Below are positions 1 to 5,960 of a stretch of 13,628 nucleotides of DNA, piece by piece (positions within the stretch are counted from its first letter, which is position 1; each line of letters begins with the position of its first letter). Source of the DNA: DATFES01 sp035457725 (GTDB lineage: Bacteria > Pseudomonadota > Alphaproteobacteria > CACIAM-22H2). A program made the position numbers and the translations under genes. The notes under the pieces are model-generated. The model searched no databases and was not told the DNA's origin. It worked only from the letters and a program-made list of their open reading frames with translations. Location of the stretch: positions 1-13,628 of the forward strand of contig DATIBC010000063.1 in the NCBI GenBank assembly GCA_035457725.1. The letters run 5' to 3'.

Positions 1-423
1 GGCGTCATGGATGCGCTCGAGGACGATCTCAATACGCCGCTCGCTATCGCCTACTTGCACGAAATGGCGCGCGATCTGAACGCCGAGAAGGACGACAAGC
101 GGCGTGCGCAGTTCAAGGCGAACCTAATCAATGGCGGTAAGTTACTCGGAATGCTGGGCCATGAGCCGAACAACTGGTTTCAAGACGTGGCGATCCAGGT
201 TCCCCATGCGTCTCTAACGCTAACTGGTTACCCGCCAACGGTATCTGTTGGCGCGCCACCCACGCTCGATAAGAGCGAGGTTCAAGGGCTGATTGACGCA
301 CGCAACGCCGCACGCAAGGCGAAGAACTTCGAGGAGGCCGACCGCATCCGCGATGAGCTGAAAGCCAAGGGCGTGATCCTAGAAGACGGCCCCAAGGGCA
401 CGACGTGGAAACGGGCCGGATGA
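1..423 (+). CDS. cysS: Cysteinyl-tRNA synthetase, C-terminal part (5' end outside window)
   Basis: This enzyme charges tRNA-Cys with cysteine in the cytoplasm. Only the last 140 residues are present and the frame is open to the window edge. Seen: a DALR-type anticodon-binding segment (DALEDDLNTPLAIAYL) at the start, then the typical CysS tail with IDARNAARKAKNFEEADRIRDEL and a final GPKGTTWKR. The catalytic HIGH and KMSKS motifs would lie upstream. The linker between these parts, about positions 184-267, looks longer than usual. It encodes SLTLTGYPPTVSV with codons (cta, act, ggt, tct, gtt) unlike its neighbours and contains a 7-bp hairpin, so it may be an insert. The TGA stop overlaps the ATG of the next gene by four bases (ATGA), implying coupled translation. 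Identity is secure from the tail motifs. Confidence 0.93.
   Translation, partial: GVMDALEDDLNTPLAIAYLHEMARDLNAEKDDKRRAQFKANLINGGKLLGMLGHEPNNWFQDVAIQVPHASLTLTGYPPTVSVGAPPTLDKSEVQGLIDARNAARKAKNFEEADRIRDELKAKGVILEDGPKGTTWKRAG
233..253. repeat. Inverted repeat inside the cysS linker
   Basis: A perfect 7-bp inverted repeat, CGCCAAC at 233-239 and GTTGGCG at 247-253, encloses a 7-base loop. It lies in the stretch of cysS that encodes the unusual LTLTGYPPTV peptide and has lower GC and atypical codons. It may be part of a palindromic element inserted in frame, or it may be chance. What is seen is only the repeat and the codon shift. Confidence 0.5.
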
Positions 424-2015
424 GCGACGACAAACGCGTTTATTTATACGATTGCACGCTGCGCGATGGGGCGCAGACGCAGGGCGTCGATTTCGGCGTC
501 TCGGACAAGCTTGCGCTCGCCGACGCACTGGACAGGCTTGGCGTCGATTACATCGAAGGCGGTTGGCCGGGCGCCAATCCGACCGACGACGCATTCTTCG
601 CCGAGCTGCCGCGATTATCGCACGCGCGCTTCACCGCCTTCGGCATGACGCGGCGCTCGGGCCGCAGCGCCGCCAACGATCCGGGGCTTGCCGCTCTGTT
701 CGGTTCGCCAGCGCCGGTGATGTGCCTCGTTGGCAAGACCTGGGATTTCCACGTCGAGAAGGCGCTCGGCGTGCCGCTCGCCGAGAACGTCGACATGATC
801 GCCGAGAGCGTCGCCGAGGCGAAACGGCGCAAGGACGAGGTGGTGTTCGACGCCGAACACTTCTTCGATGGCTACAAGGCGAACCCCGGCTATGCGCTCG
901 ACTGCCTCATGGCCGCCGACGCCGCCGGAGCGCGCTGGATCGCCTTGTGCGACACCAACGGGGGCACGTTGCCGCACGAGATTGAACGCATCGTCGGCGA
1001 TGTATCCGGTCGCATTCCCGGCACCCGTCTCGCCATCCACTGCCATAACGACACCGAGAATGCGGTGGCCAATTCGCTCGCCGCCGTGCGCGCCGGCGCG
1101 CGGCAGGTGCAGGGCACGCTGAACGGTCTCGGCGAGCGCTGCGGCAACGCCAACCTGGTCTCGATCATTCCCAACTTGATGCTCAAGATGGGCTTTCGCA
1201 CCGGCCTGTCGGACGATCAGCTTGCGCATCTCACCCACGTCTCGCGGCTGCTCGACGAGCGGCTCAATCGCGCGCCCTCGCGCAACGCCGCCTTCGTCGG
1301 CGAAAGCGCGTTCGCCCACAAGGGCGGGCTCCACGTTTCGGCGGTCGAGAAGGACCCACGCACCTACGAGCACATTCGACCGGAACTCGTCGGCAATCAG
1401 CGCAACATCGTGGTGTCGGACCAGGCCGGGCGCTCGAATATCCTCGCCCGGTTTCGCGAAATCGGCCTCGATGTCGATGCCAAGGATCCGCGCGTCGCGC
1501 GGCTGGTCGAGGACGTCAAGTCGCGCGAGCACGACGGATTCTCGTACGACGGCGCCGAGGCGAGCTTCGAGCTGTTGGCGCGCCGCGCGCTCGGTACGGT
1601 TCCGGAGTATTTCAAGCTGACCTCGTTTCGCGTCATCACCGAGCGCCGGTTCAACGTCCGCGGCGACCTCGTCACCATGTCGGAGGCGACGGTGAAACTC
1701 GACGTCAAGGGCCATCGCGCGCTGACGGTGGGTGAGGGGAACGGCCCGGTCAACGCGCTCGACGGCGCCTTGCGCGAGGCGTTGGTCCCGGTCTATCCCC
1801 AACTCGCCGACATGCGCCTCACCGATTACAAGGTCCGTATCCTGACCCCGGAGGAGGGAACCAAGGCGGTGACCCGGGTGATGATCGAGAGCGGCGATGG
1901 CCACGGCCGGCGATGGACCACGGTCGGCGTCTCAGCCAACGTCATCGACGCCTCCTACAACGCGCTTCACGACAGCATCACCTGGAAGCTGTTCCACGAC
2001 GGCCTCGGTTCGTGA
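420..2015 (+). CDS. cimA: Citramalate synthase (LeuA/homocitrate synthase family)
   Basis: Predicted to condense pyruvate and acetyl-CoA to (R)-citramalate, giving a threonine-independent route to 2-ketobutyrate and isoleucine. The product has 531 residues, the usual length for the bacterial long-form family. Seen: the DRE-TIM-type N-terminal motif LYDCTLRDGAQ at residues 9-19, the metal-binding HCHND at 207-211, the active-site motif GTLNGLGERCGNANL at 232-246, and a C-terminal region from about residue 400 matching the LeuA regulatory/dimerisation domain. I chose ATG 420 because it overlaps the cysS stop as ATGA; an ATG at 405 would overlap cysS by 19 bases and adds five unconserved residues. 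It ends in a GTGA overlap with trmJ. Family members include 2-isopropylmalate and homocitrate synthases, so the exact substrate is inferred from overall similarity to the CimA group. Confidence 0.88.
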   Translation: MSDDKRVYLYDCTLRDGAQTQGVDFGVSDKLALADALDRLGVDYIEGGWPGANPTDDAFFAELPRLSHARFTAFGMTRRSGRSAANDPGLAALFGSPAPVMCLVGKTWDFHVEKALGVPLAENVDMIAESVAEAKRRKDEVVFDAEHFFDGYKANPGYALDCLMAADAAGARWIALCDTNGGTLPHEIERIVGDVSGRIPGTRLAIHCHNDTENAVANSLAAVRAGARQVQGTLNGLGERCGNANLVSIIPNLMLKMGFRTGLSDDQLAHLTHVSRLLDERLNRAPSRNAAFVGESAFAHKGGLHVSAVEKDPRTYEHIRPELVGNQRNIVVSDQAGRSNILARFREIGLDVDAKDPRVARLVEDVKSREHDGFSYDGAEASFELLARRALGTVPEYFKLTSFRVITERRFNVRGDLVTMSEATVKLDVKGHRALTVGEGNGPVNALDGALREALVPVYPQLADMRLTDYKVRILTPEEGTKAVTRVMIESGDGHGRRWTTVGVSANVIDASYNALHDSITWKLFHDGLGS

Positions 2016-2824
2016 GCGCGCGATCGGCGCCGCCGGCGATCGTCCTGGTGAGGCCTCAGCTACCCGAGAACATCGGCGCCGCCGCGCGGGCGATGCTCAA
2101 CTGCGGCCTCGGCGACCTCCGATTGGTCCGCCCACGCGCCAAATGGCCGCACGCTCGAGCGCGCGCGATGGCCGTCGGCGCCGATCGCCTGCTCGATGCG
2201 GCACGGCTGTTCGACGACGTCCCCTCGGCGATCGCCGATCTCCGCTACGTGCTGGCGACGACCGCGCGTCCGCGCGATCAGGTACGACCCGTGCTGACGC
2301 CGCGCGCTGCGGCGGCCAAACTTCGCGCGCACGGCGCGGCGGGCGTGCTGTTCGGCCCCGAACGGACGGGGCTCGAGAACGACGAGATGGCGCTGGCCGA
2401 TGCGCTGATCACCGTGCCGCTCAATCGATCCTTCGCTTCGTTGAACCTTGCGCAGGCGGTGCTGCTGGTCGCCTACGAGTGGTTTCAAGCCGACGACCCG
2501 ACGCCCGGGCGGCGTCTCCTGCTGCCGGGCAAGGCGGCGCCGGCGAAGAAGCGCGAGCTCGACGTGTTTTTCGAACGCCTGGAGGACGAGCTGGGCCGGT
2601 GCGGGTTCCTGCGCAATTCGGCGATGCGGCCGACGATGGTTCGCAACATCCGCAACATGTTCCTGCGCGCCGAGTTGACCGAGCAGGAGGTGCGCACGCT
2701 GCATGGCATCGTCACCGGCCTCACGCGGCGCCCGCACGCGCTCGGCGACCGGTCGGCGATTTCCGGGGCGGCCGATGCCGAAGCGGGGATCAAACGCCGC
2801 CGCGGGCGTCCGACGAGGATCTAG
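2012..2824 (+). CDS. trmJ: tRNA (cytidine/uridine-32-2'-O)-methyltransferase, TrmJ type
   Basis: A SPOUT-class (SpoU/TrmH) methyltransferase of 270 residues, predicted to 2'-O-methylate position 32 in the anticodon loop using SAM. The three SpoU motifs are visible: LPENIGAAARAM (residues 17-28), LFGPERTGLEN (113-123) and the knot motif with FASLNLAQAVLLVAYE (141-156). The C-terminal helical part contains RPTMVRNIRNMFLRAELTEQEVRTL, typical of TrmJ rather than TrmH or RlmB. I chose GTG 2012 as start because it overlaps the cimA stop (GTGA) and the family signature VLVRPQLPENIG begins ten residues later. The frame remains open upstream to 1913, but that would lie within cimA. The last 20 residues are basic (KRRRGRPTRI). 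The position-32 specificity is inferred from family resemblance. Confidence 0.87.
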   Translation: MSARSAPPAIVLVRPQLPENIGAAARAMLNCGLGDLRLVRPRAKWPHARARAMAVGADRLLDAARLFDDVPSAIADLRYVLATTARPRDQVRPVLTPRAAAAKLRAHGAAGVLFGPERTGLENDEMALADALITVPLNRSFASLNLAQAVLLVAYEWFQADDPTPGRRLLLPGKAAPAKKRELDVFFERLEDELGRCGFLRNSAMRPTMVRNIRNMFLRAELTEQEVRTLHGIVTGLTRRPHALGDRSAISGAADAEAGIKRRRGRPTRI

Positions 2825-2866
2825 CCGGATCAATGCGCTACGCCACGAACGGGCGGGGGAATCGGT

Positions 2867-2894
2867 TTGACAGGCGGGGGCCCGTGGGTATAGT
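2867..2894 (+). promoter_or_regulatory. Strong sigma-70-type promoter for rpsD
   Basis: A perfect -35 box TTGACA (2867-2872) and a -10 box TATAGT (2889-2894) are separated by 16 bp. Transcription would start near 2900, leaving a leader of about 88 bases before the rpsD ATG. The bases after the -10 box (ACGGCCGC) form a GC-rich discriminator, which in known systems is typical of growth-rate and ppGpp-controlled ribosomal promoters. This is the best promoter match in the window. Confidence 0.8.
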
Positions 2895-2906
2895 ACGGCC
2901 GCTTTC

Positions 2907-2952
2907 GGCGGAGGCCGGCCGCAGCTTTGAGCGTGCGGGGCCGGCAGCCGCC
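2907..2952 (+). promoter_or_regulatory. Predicted hairpin in the rpsD mRNA leader
   Basis: The leader between promoter and start codon can fold into one long hairpin: GGCGG (2907-2911) with CCGCC (2948-2952), an AG/AG internal loop (2912-2913 against 2946-2947), then GCCGGCC (2914-2920) with GGCCGGC (2939-2945), then GCA (2921-2923) with TGC (2934-2936) across a GG bulge. It ends 35 bases before the rpsD ATG. S4 is an autogenous translational repressor in several bacteria, so an S4-binding leader is plausible, but that is inference. It could also simply be a GC-rich stem. Confidence 0.5.
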
Positions 2953-2987
2953 TGTTGTTTTTCCAAGCAATTTCCAGCGGAACAGCG

Positions 2988-3602
2988 ATGACCAAGCGCG
3001 TCCAGGCCAAGTACAAGATCAATCGCCGACTCGGCGTCAACCTTTGGGGTCGCCCGAAAAGTCCGCTGAACAAACGCGAATATGGCCCCGGTCAGCACGG
3101 CCAGCGTCGTCGCAAGCCGACCGAGTTCGGGCAGCAGCTGATGGCCAAGCAGAAGCTCAAGGGATATTACGGCAACATTACCGAACGCCAGTTCCGCCGC
3201 CTCTACGAGGAGGCCAACCGGCGCAAGGGCGACACGGGCCAGAATCTGGTCGAGTTGCTGGAACGGCGGCTCGATGCCGTGGTCTACCGGATGAAGTTCG
3301 CGCCGACGGTGTTCGCCGCGCGCCAGCTGGTGAGCCACGGCCATGTGCGCGTGAACGGCAAGAAAGTCGATATCTCCTCGTACAAGGTCAAGGACGGCGA
3401 CACCATCGAGCTCAAGGACAAGAGCAAAGACTTAGCGGTGGCGCTCGAAGCCGCCGCGTCGCCGGAGCGGCAGGTGCCCGACTATCTCGAAGCCGACCAC
3501 CGCTCGATGAAGGGCAAATTCATTCGCGGGCCGAAGCTTGGCGATGTGCCCTATCCGGTGCAAATGGAACCCAATCTGGTCGTCGAGTTCTACTCGCGCT
3601 AA
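2988..3602 (+). CDS. rpsD: 30S ribosomal protein S4
   Basis: A primary binder of 16S rRNA that starts assembly of the 30S body and takes part in decoding fidelity. The product has 204 residues, standard length. Seen: an N-terminal domain with LGVNLWGRPKSPLNKREYGPG, lacking the zinc-binding cysteines of the C+ type, then an S4 RNA-binding domain from about residue 93 (LERRLDAVVYRMKFAPTVFAARQLVSHGHVRVNGKKVD), and a conserved C-terminus ending VVEFYSR. I chose ATG 2988, preceded by GGA about seven bases upstream, since MTKRVQAKYK matches the family start; a TTG at 2955 would fall in the leader. It is a monocistronic unit with its own promoter, structured leader and terminator. Confidence 0.97.
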   Translation: MTKRVQAKYKINRRLGVNLWGRPKSPLNKREYGPGQHGQRRRKPTEFGQQLMAKQKLKGYYGNITERQFRRLYEEANRRKGDTGQNLVELLERRLDAVVYRMKFAPTVFAARQLVSHGHVRVNGKKVDISSYKVKDGDTIELKDKSKDLAVALEAAASPERQVPDYLEADHRSMKGKFIRGPKLGDVPYPVQMEPNLVVEFYSR

Positions 3603-3633
3603 GGCGCCGGCTGCTCGCCGGATGAGAAACAAA

Positions 3634-3661
3634 GGGCCGCCCATCGGGGCGGCCCTTTTTT
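3634..3661 (+). terminator. Intrinsic terminator after rpsD, probably bidirectional
   Basis: A perfect 9-bp stem (GGGCCGCCC 3634-3642, GGGCGGCCC 3647-3655) with a 4-base loop is followed by six Ts (3656-3661). It begins 31 bases after the rpsD stop. On the other strand the stem is followed by TTTGTTT, so it may also stop the convergent HxlR gene, whose stop codon is at 3681. Confidence 0.92.
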
Positions 3662-3680
3662 CGTTCGTTGGGCGTGCCGC

Positions 3681-4067
3681 TTATGCGACCTCGCGAGTTT
3701 TTGCGGCGCCTGTGCTTCGTCGTGCGTCGGCGGCTTTCGCGTCGTCCTCTTGCCGCCAGGCCCTGGCGATTCCATCCAGCTTATCGATGACATCGGTCAG
3801 CCCGTGTCCACGCTGGGCGAGCGAATACGTCACTTGTGGCGGGATCGTCGGCACGTAGTCGCGCTTGATGATTTCCACTTCCTCAAGCATCCGCAGCCGC
3901 TCGGTCAACACTTTGGCCGAGATTCCGGCCACGCGGCGCTTCAGCTCGCCGAACCGTGTCGGGCCGTTGGTGCGCAGCACGTAGATTATGTAGGTCGTCC
4001 AAGGGCCCATCAGCACGCGCAACAGCGCGTCCATCGGGCATCCCATCGGGCTTTTCGGTAGCGGCAT
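3681..4067 (-). CDS. HxlR (DUF24) family winged-helix transcriptional regulator
   Basis: A 128-residue DNA-binding regulator. Seen: the HxlR signature CPMDALLRVLMGPW (residues 10-23), the helix-turn-helix region GPTRFGELKRRVAGISAKVLTERL, and the wing with PTIPPQVTYSLAQRG. The only cysteine is C10, at the position where quinone- and aldehyde-sensing members such as Bacillus YodB and CatR have their redox-active cysteine. I chose ATG 4067 because GAGGG lies five bases upstream; a GTG at 4106 adds 13 residues and has no ribosome binding site. The C-terminal tail (about residues 105-128) is Ala/Arg/Lys-rich and unlike the core. It is divergent from the DoxX-dioxygenase pair with an AT-rich control region between, so it probably regulates that pair and itself. 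The ligand is inferred, not shown. Confidence 0.88.
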   Translation of the reverse strand: MPLPKSPMGCPMDALLRVLMGPWTTYIIYVLRTNGPTRFGELKRRVAGISAKVLTERLRMLEEVEIIKRDYVPTIPPQVTYSLAQRGHGLTDVIDKLDGIARAWRQEDDAKAADARRSTGAAKTREVA

Positions 4068-4115
4068 GGCGGCCCTCGATCCTGATGCGAACCGGCGTGA
4101 AGTCACCGGAGGGTG

Positions 4116-4147
4116 AGTATAGTTACTAAAACGAACCTACTTTACAA
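4116..4147 (-). promoter_or_regulatory. Candidate promoter of the HxlR gene
   Basis: Read on the minus strand, TTGTAA (4147-4142) lies 16 bp upstream of TAACTA (4125-4120), which overlaps TATACT (4121-4116). The boxes sit about 50-80 bases upstream of the HxlR start and overlap the AGTTACT repeat at 4121-4127, so autoregulation is plausible. The match is moderate. Confidence 0.4.
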
Positions 4148-4168
4148 GAGGCATGCAATAGCTAAATT

Positions 4169-4204
4169 CCTGTGAGTTACTTATTAAGAGTTTATAACTC
4201 CAGG
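4169..4204. promoter_or_regulatory. Inverted repeat, candidate HxlR operator over the doxX promoter
   Basis: CCTG-T-GAGTTA (4169-4179) is mirrored by TAACTC-CAGG (4195-4204), with one bulged base and a 15-base centre. It overlaps TATAAC (4193-4198), a possible -10 box for the doxX operon. AGTTACT inside the left arm (4175-4181) is repeated directly at 4121-4127, next to the HxlR promoter candidate. An inverted GTAAC lies at 4204-4208. The stretch of about 4115-4225 is much more AT-rich than its surroundings. HxlR proteins bind inverted repeats as dimers; the assignment is inference. Confidence 0.5.
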
Positions 4205-4329
4205 TAACGTAGATGTGATGTAAGCCGAACTAGCACGAAAGACAAGGAGCCAGCCGAATTGCCGCCCTGGCGTCTCGCGCCGAACGCGGCGACCGCACCG
4301 ACCCGCCAACCCCGACCACGGAGTTTGCT

Positions 4330-4758
4330 ATGATCGATCAACGTTTCGTTCCCTACGGCGCGTTTCTTCTGCGCGTGTCATTGGGGATCATGTACATCGC
4401 CCATTCGCTGATCTTGAAGTACTTCACCTACACACTCGCCGGCACGGCGCAGTTCTTCGGCTCGCTCGGCTTGCCGCCCAGCTTGGCCTACGCCGTGTTC
4501 TTTGCCGAGGTGATCGGCGGCGTAATGCTCGTTCTCGGCGCATGGAGCCGGGCGGTCGCGCTGGCGTTGACGCCGATCCTTTTGGGCGCGGTATGGACGC
4601 ACGCCGGCAACGGTTGGGTGTTCACGGCGGCCAATGGCGGCTGGGAGTACCCATTGTTCCTCATCGTCGTGTCGCTCGTCGTGGCGCTGGTGGGCGACGG
4701 CGCTTATGCGCTCAAGCCCGCCGGCTGGACCGGCGTCCAGCGCACGGCGACCGCCTGA
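4330..4758 (+). CDS. DoxX family integral membrane protein
   Basis: A 142-residue inner-membrane protein with four predicted hydrophobic helices at about residues 11-30, 52-70, 73-90 and 107-125. Motifs fit DoxX: LRVSLGIMYIAHSL in helix 1, PPSLAYAVFFAEVIGGVMLVLGAWSR spanning helices 2-3, and GGWEYPLFLIV before helix 4. Family members are linked to quinone/thiosulfate redox (DoxD) or to catechol/quinone stress (Bacillus CatD), but most have no proven reaction. GGAG at 4320-4323 supports the ATG. The dioxygenase gene follows after seven bases, so the two are one transcript. The divergent HxlR gene is the likely regulator. Family assignment is firm; function is inferred from context. Confidence 0.85.
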   Translation: MIDQRFVPYGAFLLRVSLGIMYIAHSLILKYFTYTLAGTAQFFGSLGLPPSLAYAVFFAEVIGGVMLVLGAWSRAVALALTPILLGAVWTHAGNGWVFTAANGGWEYPLFLIVVSLVVALVGDGAYALKPAGWTGVQRTATA

Positions 4759-4765
4759 TCGCAAG

Positions 4766-5548
4766 ATGATCGCGCCGCTTTTCGTTTCGCATGGTGCACC
4801 GACTCTGGTCATCGAGGATGTTCCGGCGCGGAATTTCCTCGCCGAGCTCGGACGGAGCATCGCGCGACCGAAGGCGGCGCTGGTCGTCTCGGCGCATTGG
4901 GAAACCCACGAGCCGTACACCAGCCTCGCCGAACGGCCGGAAACGATCCATGACTTCTATGGATTTCCCGAGGAACTGTATCGCTTGCGGTACGATGCGC
5001 CTGGCGCGCCCGATATCGGCCGGCGCGCCGTCGATTTGCTGACCAAGGCAGGAATTCCGTGCGCCGGCGAAATGCGCGGCCTCGACCATGGCGCGTGGTG
5101 TCCGTTGATGCTGATGTTTCCCCGCGCCGATATTCCGGTCACCCAGCTTTCGATCCAGCCGATGCGTGGGCCCGCGCATCATTTCGCGGTCGGGCAGGCG
5201 CTCCGTGCACTGACAGCCGAGGATGTGCTGGTGCTTGGCAGTGGCGGCGCCGTGCATAATCTGCGGGCAATCGCCGCAGGCGACGGCCGGAGCATTCCGG
5301 AGTGGGCCCGGGCTTTCGATGATTGGCTGGCGGCGAGGATCGCCGACGGCGATGTCGAAAATTTAATCGATTATCGCGCCCGCGCGCCCGGGGCGGTAAC
5401 CGCCCACCCGCGCGACGAACACTTTCTGCCGCTGTTTGTCGCGATGGGAGCGGCCGGCGATCGCCCGAGAGGTGATCGGCTTCACACAAGTTTTACCCGT
5501 GGTTCGCTTAGCATGGCGGCCTTCCGATTTGGACGACCCGAGCATTAA
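4766..5548 (+). CDS. DODA-type extradiol aromatic ring-opening dioxygenase (LigB/YgiD family)
   Basis: A class III extradiol dioxygenase of 260 residues, the size of E. coli YgiD, predicted to cleave catechol-like rings (4,5-DOPA type) with a non-haem metal. Seen: FVSHGAPT with H9, SAHWE with H44, HDFYGFP with H62, GLDHGAW with H108, GSGGAVHNL with H164, and HPRDEHFLPL with H214 and H219. By family comparison H9 and H44 and one C-terminal histidine are likely metal ligands and H164 is catalytic; I cannot assign each one with certainty. ATG 4766 is used because family members begin at this point (IAPLFVSHG); no good Shine-Dalgarno sequence is visible, so translation is probably coupled to doxX, seven bases upstream. 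No hydratase or aldolase for later catabolic steps is nearby, which favours detoxification. The natural substrate is unknown. Confidence 0.86.
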   Translation: MIAPLFVSHGAPTLVIEDVPARNFLAELGRSIARPKAALVVSAHWETHEPYTSLAERPETIHDFYGFPEELYRLRYDAPGAPDIGRRAVDLLTKAGIPCAGEMRGLDHGAWCPLMLMFPRADIPVTQLSIQPMRGPAHHFAVGQALRALTAEDVLVLGSGGAVHNLRAIAAGDGRSIPEWARAFDDWLAARIADGDVENLIDYRARAPGAVTAHPRDEHFLPLFVAMGAAGDRPRGDRLHTSFTRGSLSMAAFRFGRPEH

Positions 5549-5618
5549 TTCGCTCACGTCATCGTGTGTTGAACATCCAAATCTGGTGCTCAGGTCGTAA
5601 AACAGTGGGAGGCGTTCC

Positions 5619-5960
5619 ATGAATGATGCACGAGGTATCTTGGCCGCGTGGGCGGTGGCCGGCGCCTTGATCGCCGGATTTGCCGCCCTGGGACAACTCC
5701 TCGACGCGCCGACGGCCGATCCGGTTCGTGGCGTCGAGGTAGGCGTGCGCGGCGCGCCGGTGTACATTCACGAGCGCGACGACGGGGCGCTTGAGCGCGA
5801 TCTGCCGCTCGTCGAGCGCGATTTCTGGGCGGAGAGCTACGGCGAAGTTCCATCGGCGGCGATCGAAAGCGAGCCGACGACGCAGCCGGTGGCGGCACCC
5901 GACGTGGAGGGCTCATCGCAATGGACATGCGAGGATCGAGGCACAGTCGACGTCGCGTAG
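5619..5960 (+). CDS. Small membrane-anchored or exported protein of unknown function
   Basis: I do not recognise this 113-residue protein. One hydrophobic segment at residues 7-25 (ILAAWAVAGALIAGFAALG) follows a short charged start, suggesting an N-terminal anchor or uncleaved signal with the rest outside. The remainder is acidic and hydrophilic, with RGAPVYIHERDDG at 44-56, VERDFWAESYGEVPS at 65-79, a Thr/Pro/Ala-rich stretch, and one cysteine at 104. GGGAGG at 5607-5612, six bases before the ATG, is one of the best ribosome binding sites in the window and argues that it is real. Its last 40 bases overlap the intradiol dioxygenase gene in another frame, so the two are probably co-expressed. 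It could be a partner or anchor for that exported enzyme, but nothing in the sequence proves it. Confidence 0.68.
   Translation: MNDARGILAAWAVAGALIAGFAALGQLLDAPTADPVRGVEVGVRGAPVYIHERDDGALERDLPLVERDFWAESYGEVPSAAIESEPTTQPVAAPDVEGSSQWTCEDRGTVDVA

Noticed and set aside
615..1904. Long minus-strand open frame (429 residues) opposite cimA
   Set aside because: It mirrors a strongly conserved citramalate synthase gene; its composition is that of antisense GC-rich coding DNA and no domain is recognisable.
1897..2991. Plus-strand open frame (364 residues) spanning the cimA end, trmJ and rpsD leader
   Set aside because: Shifted frame of trmJ, highly Arg/Ala-rich, no motif; trmJ is clearly real in the other frame.
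2060..3073. Minus-strand open frame (337 residues) across trmJ and the rpsD leader
   Set aside because: Antisense to trmJ and crossing the rpsD promoter and start; Arg-rich low-complexity product with no known motif.
5549..5618. Promoter for the small-protein/intradiol genes (TTGAAC at 5569-5574)
   Set aside because: No -10 box lies at proper spacing, so these genes may be read from the doxX promoter or from a promoter I cannot recognise.
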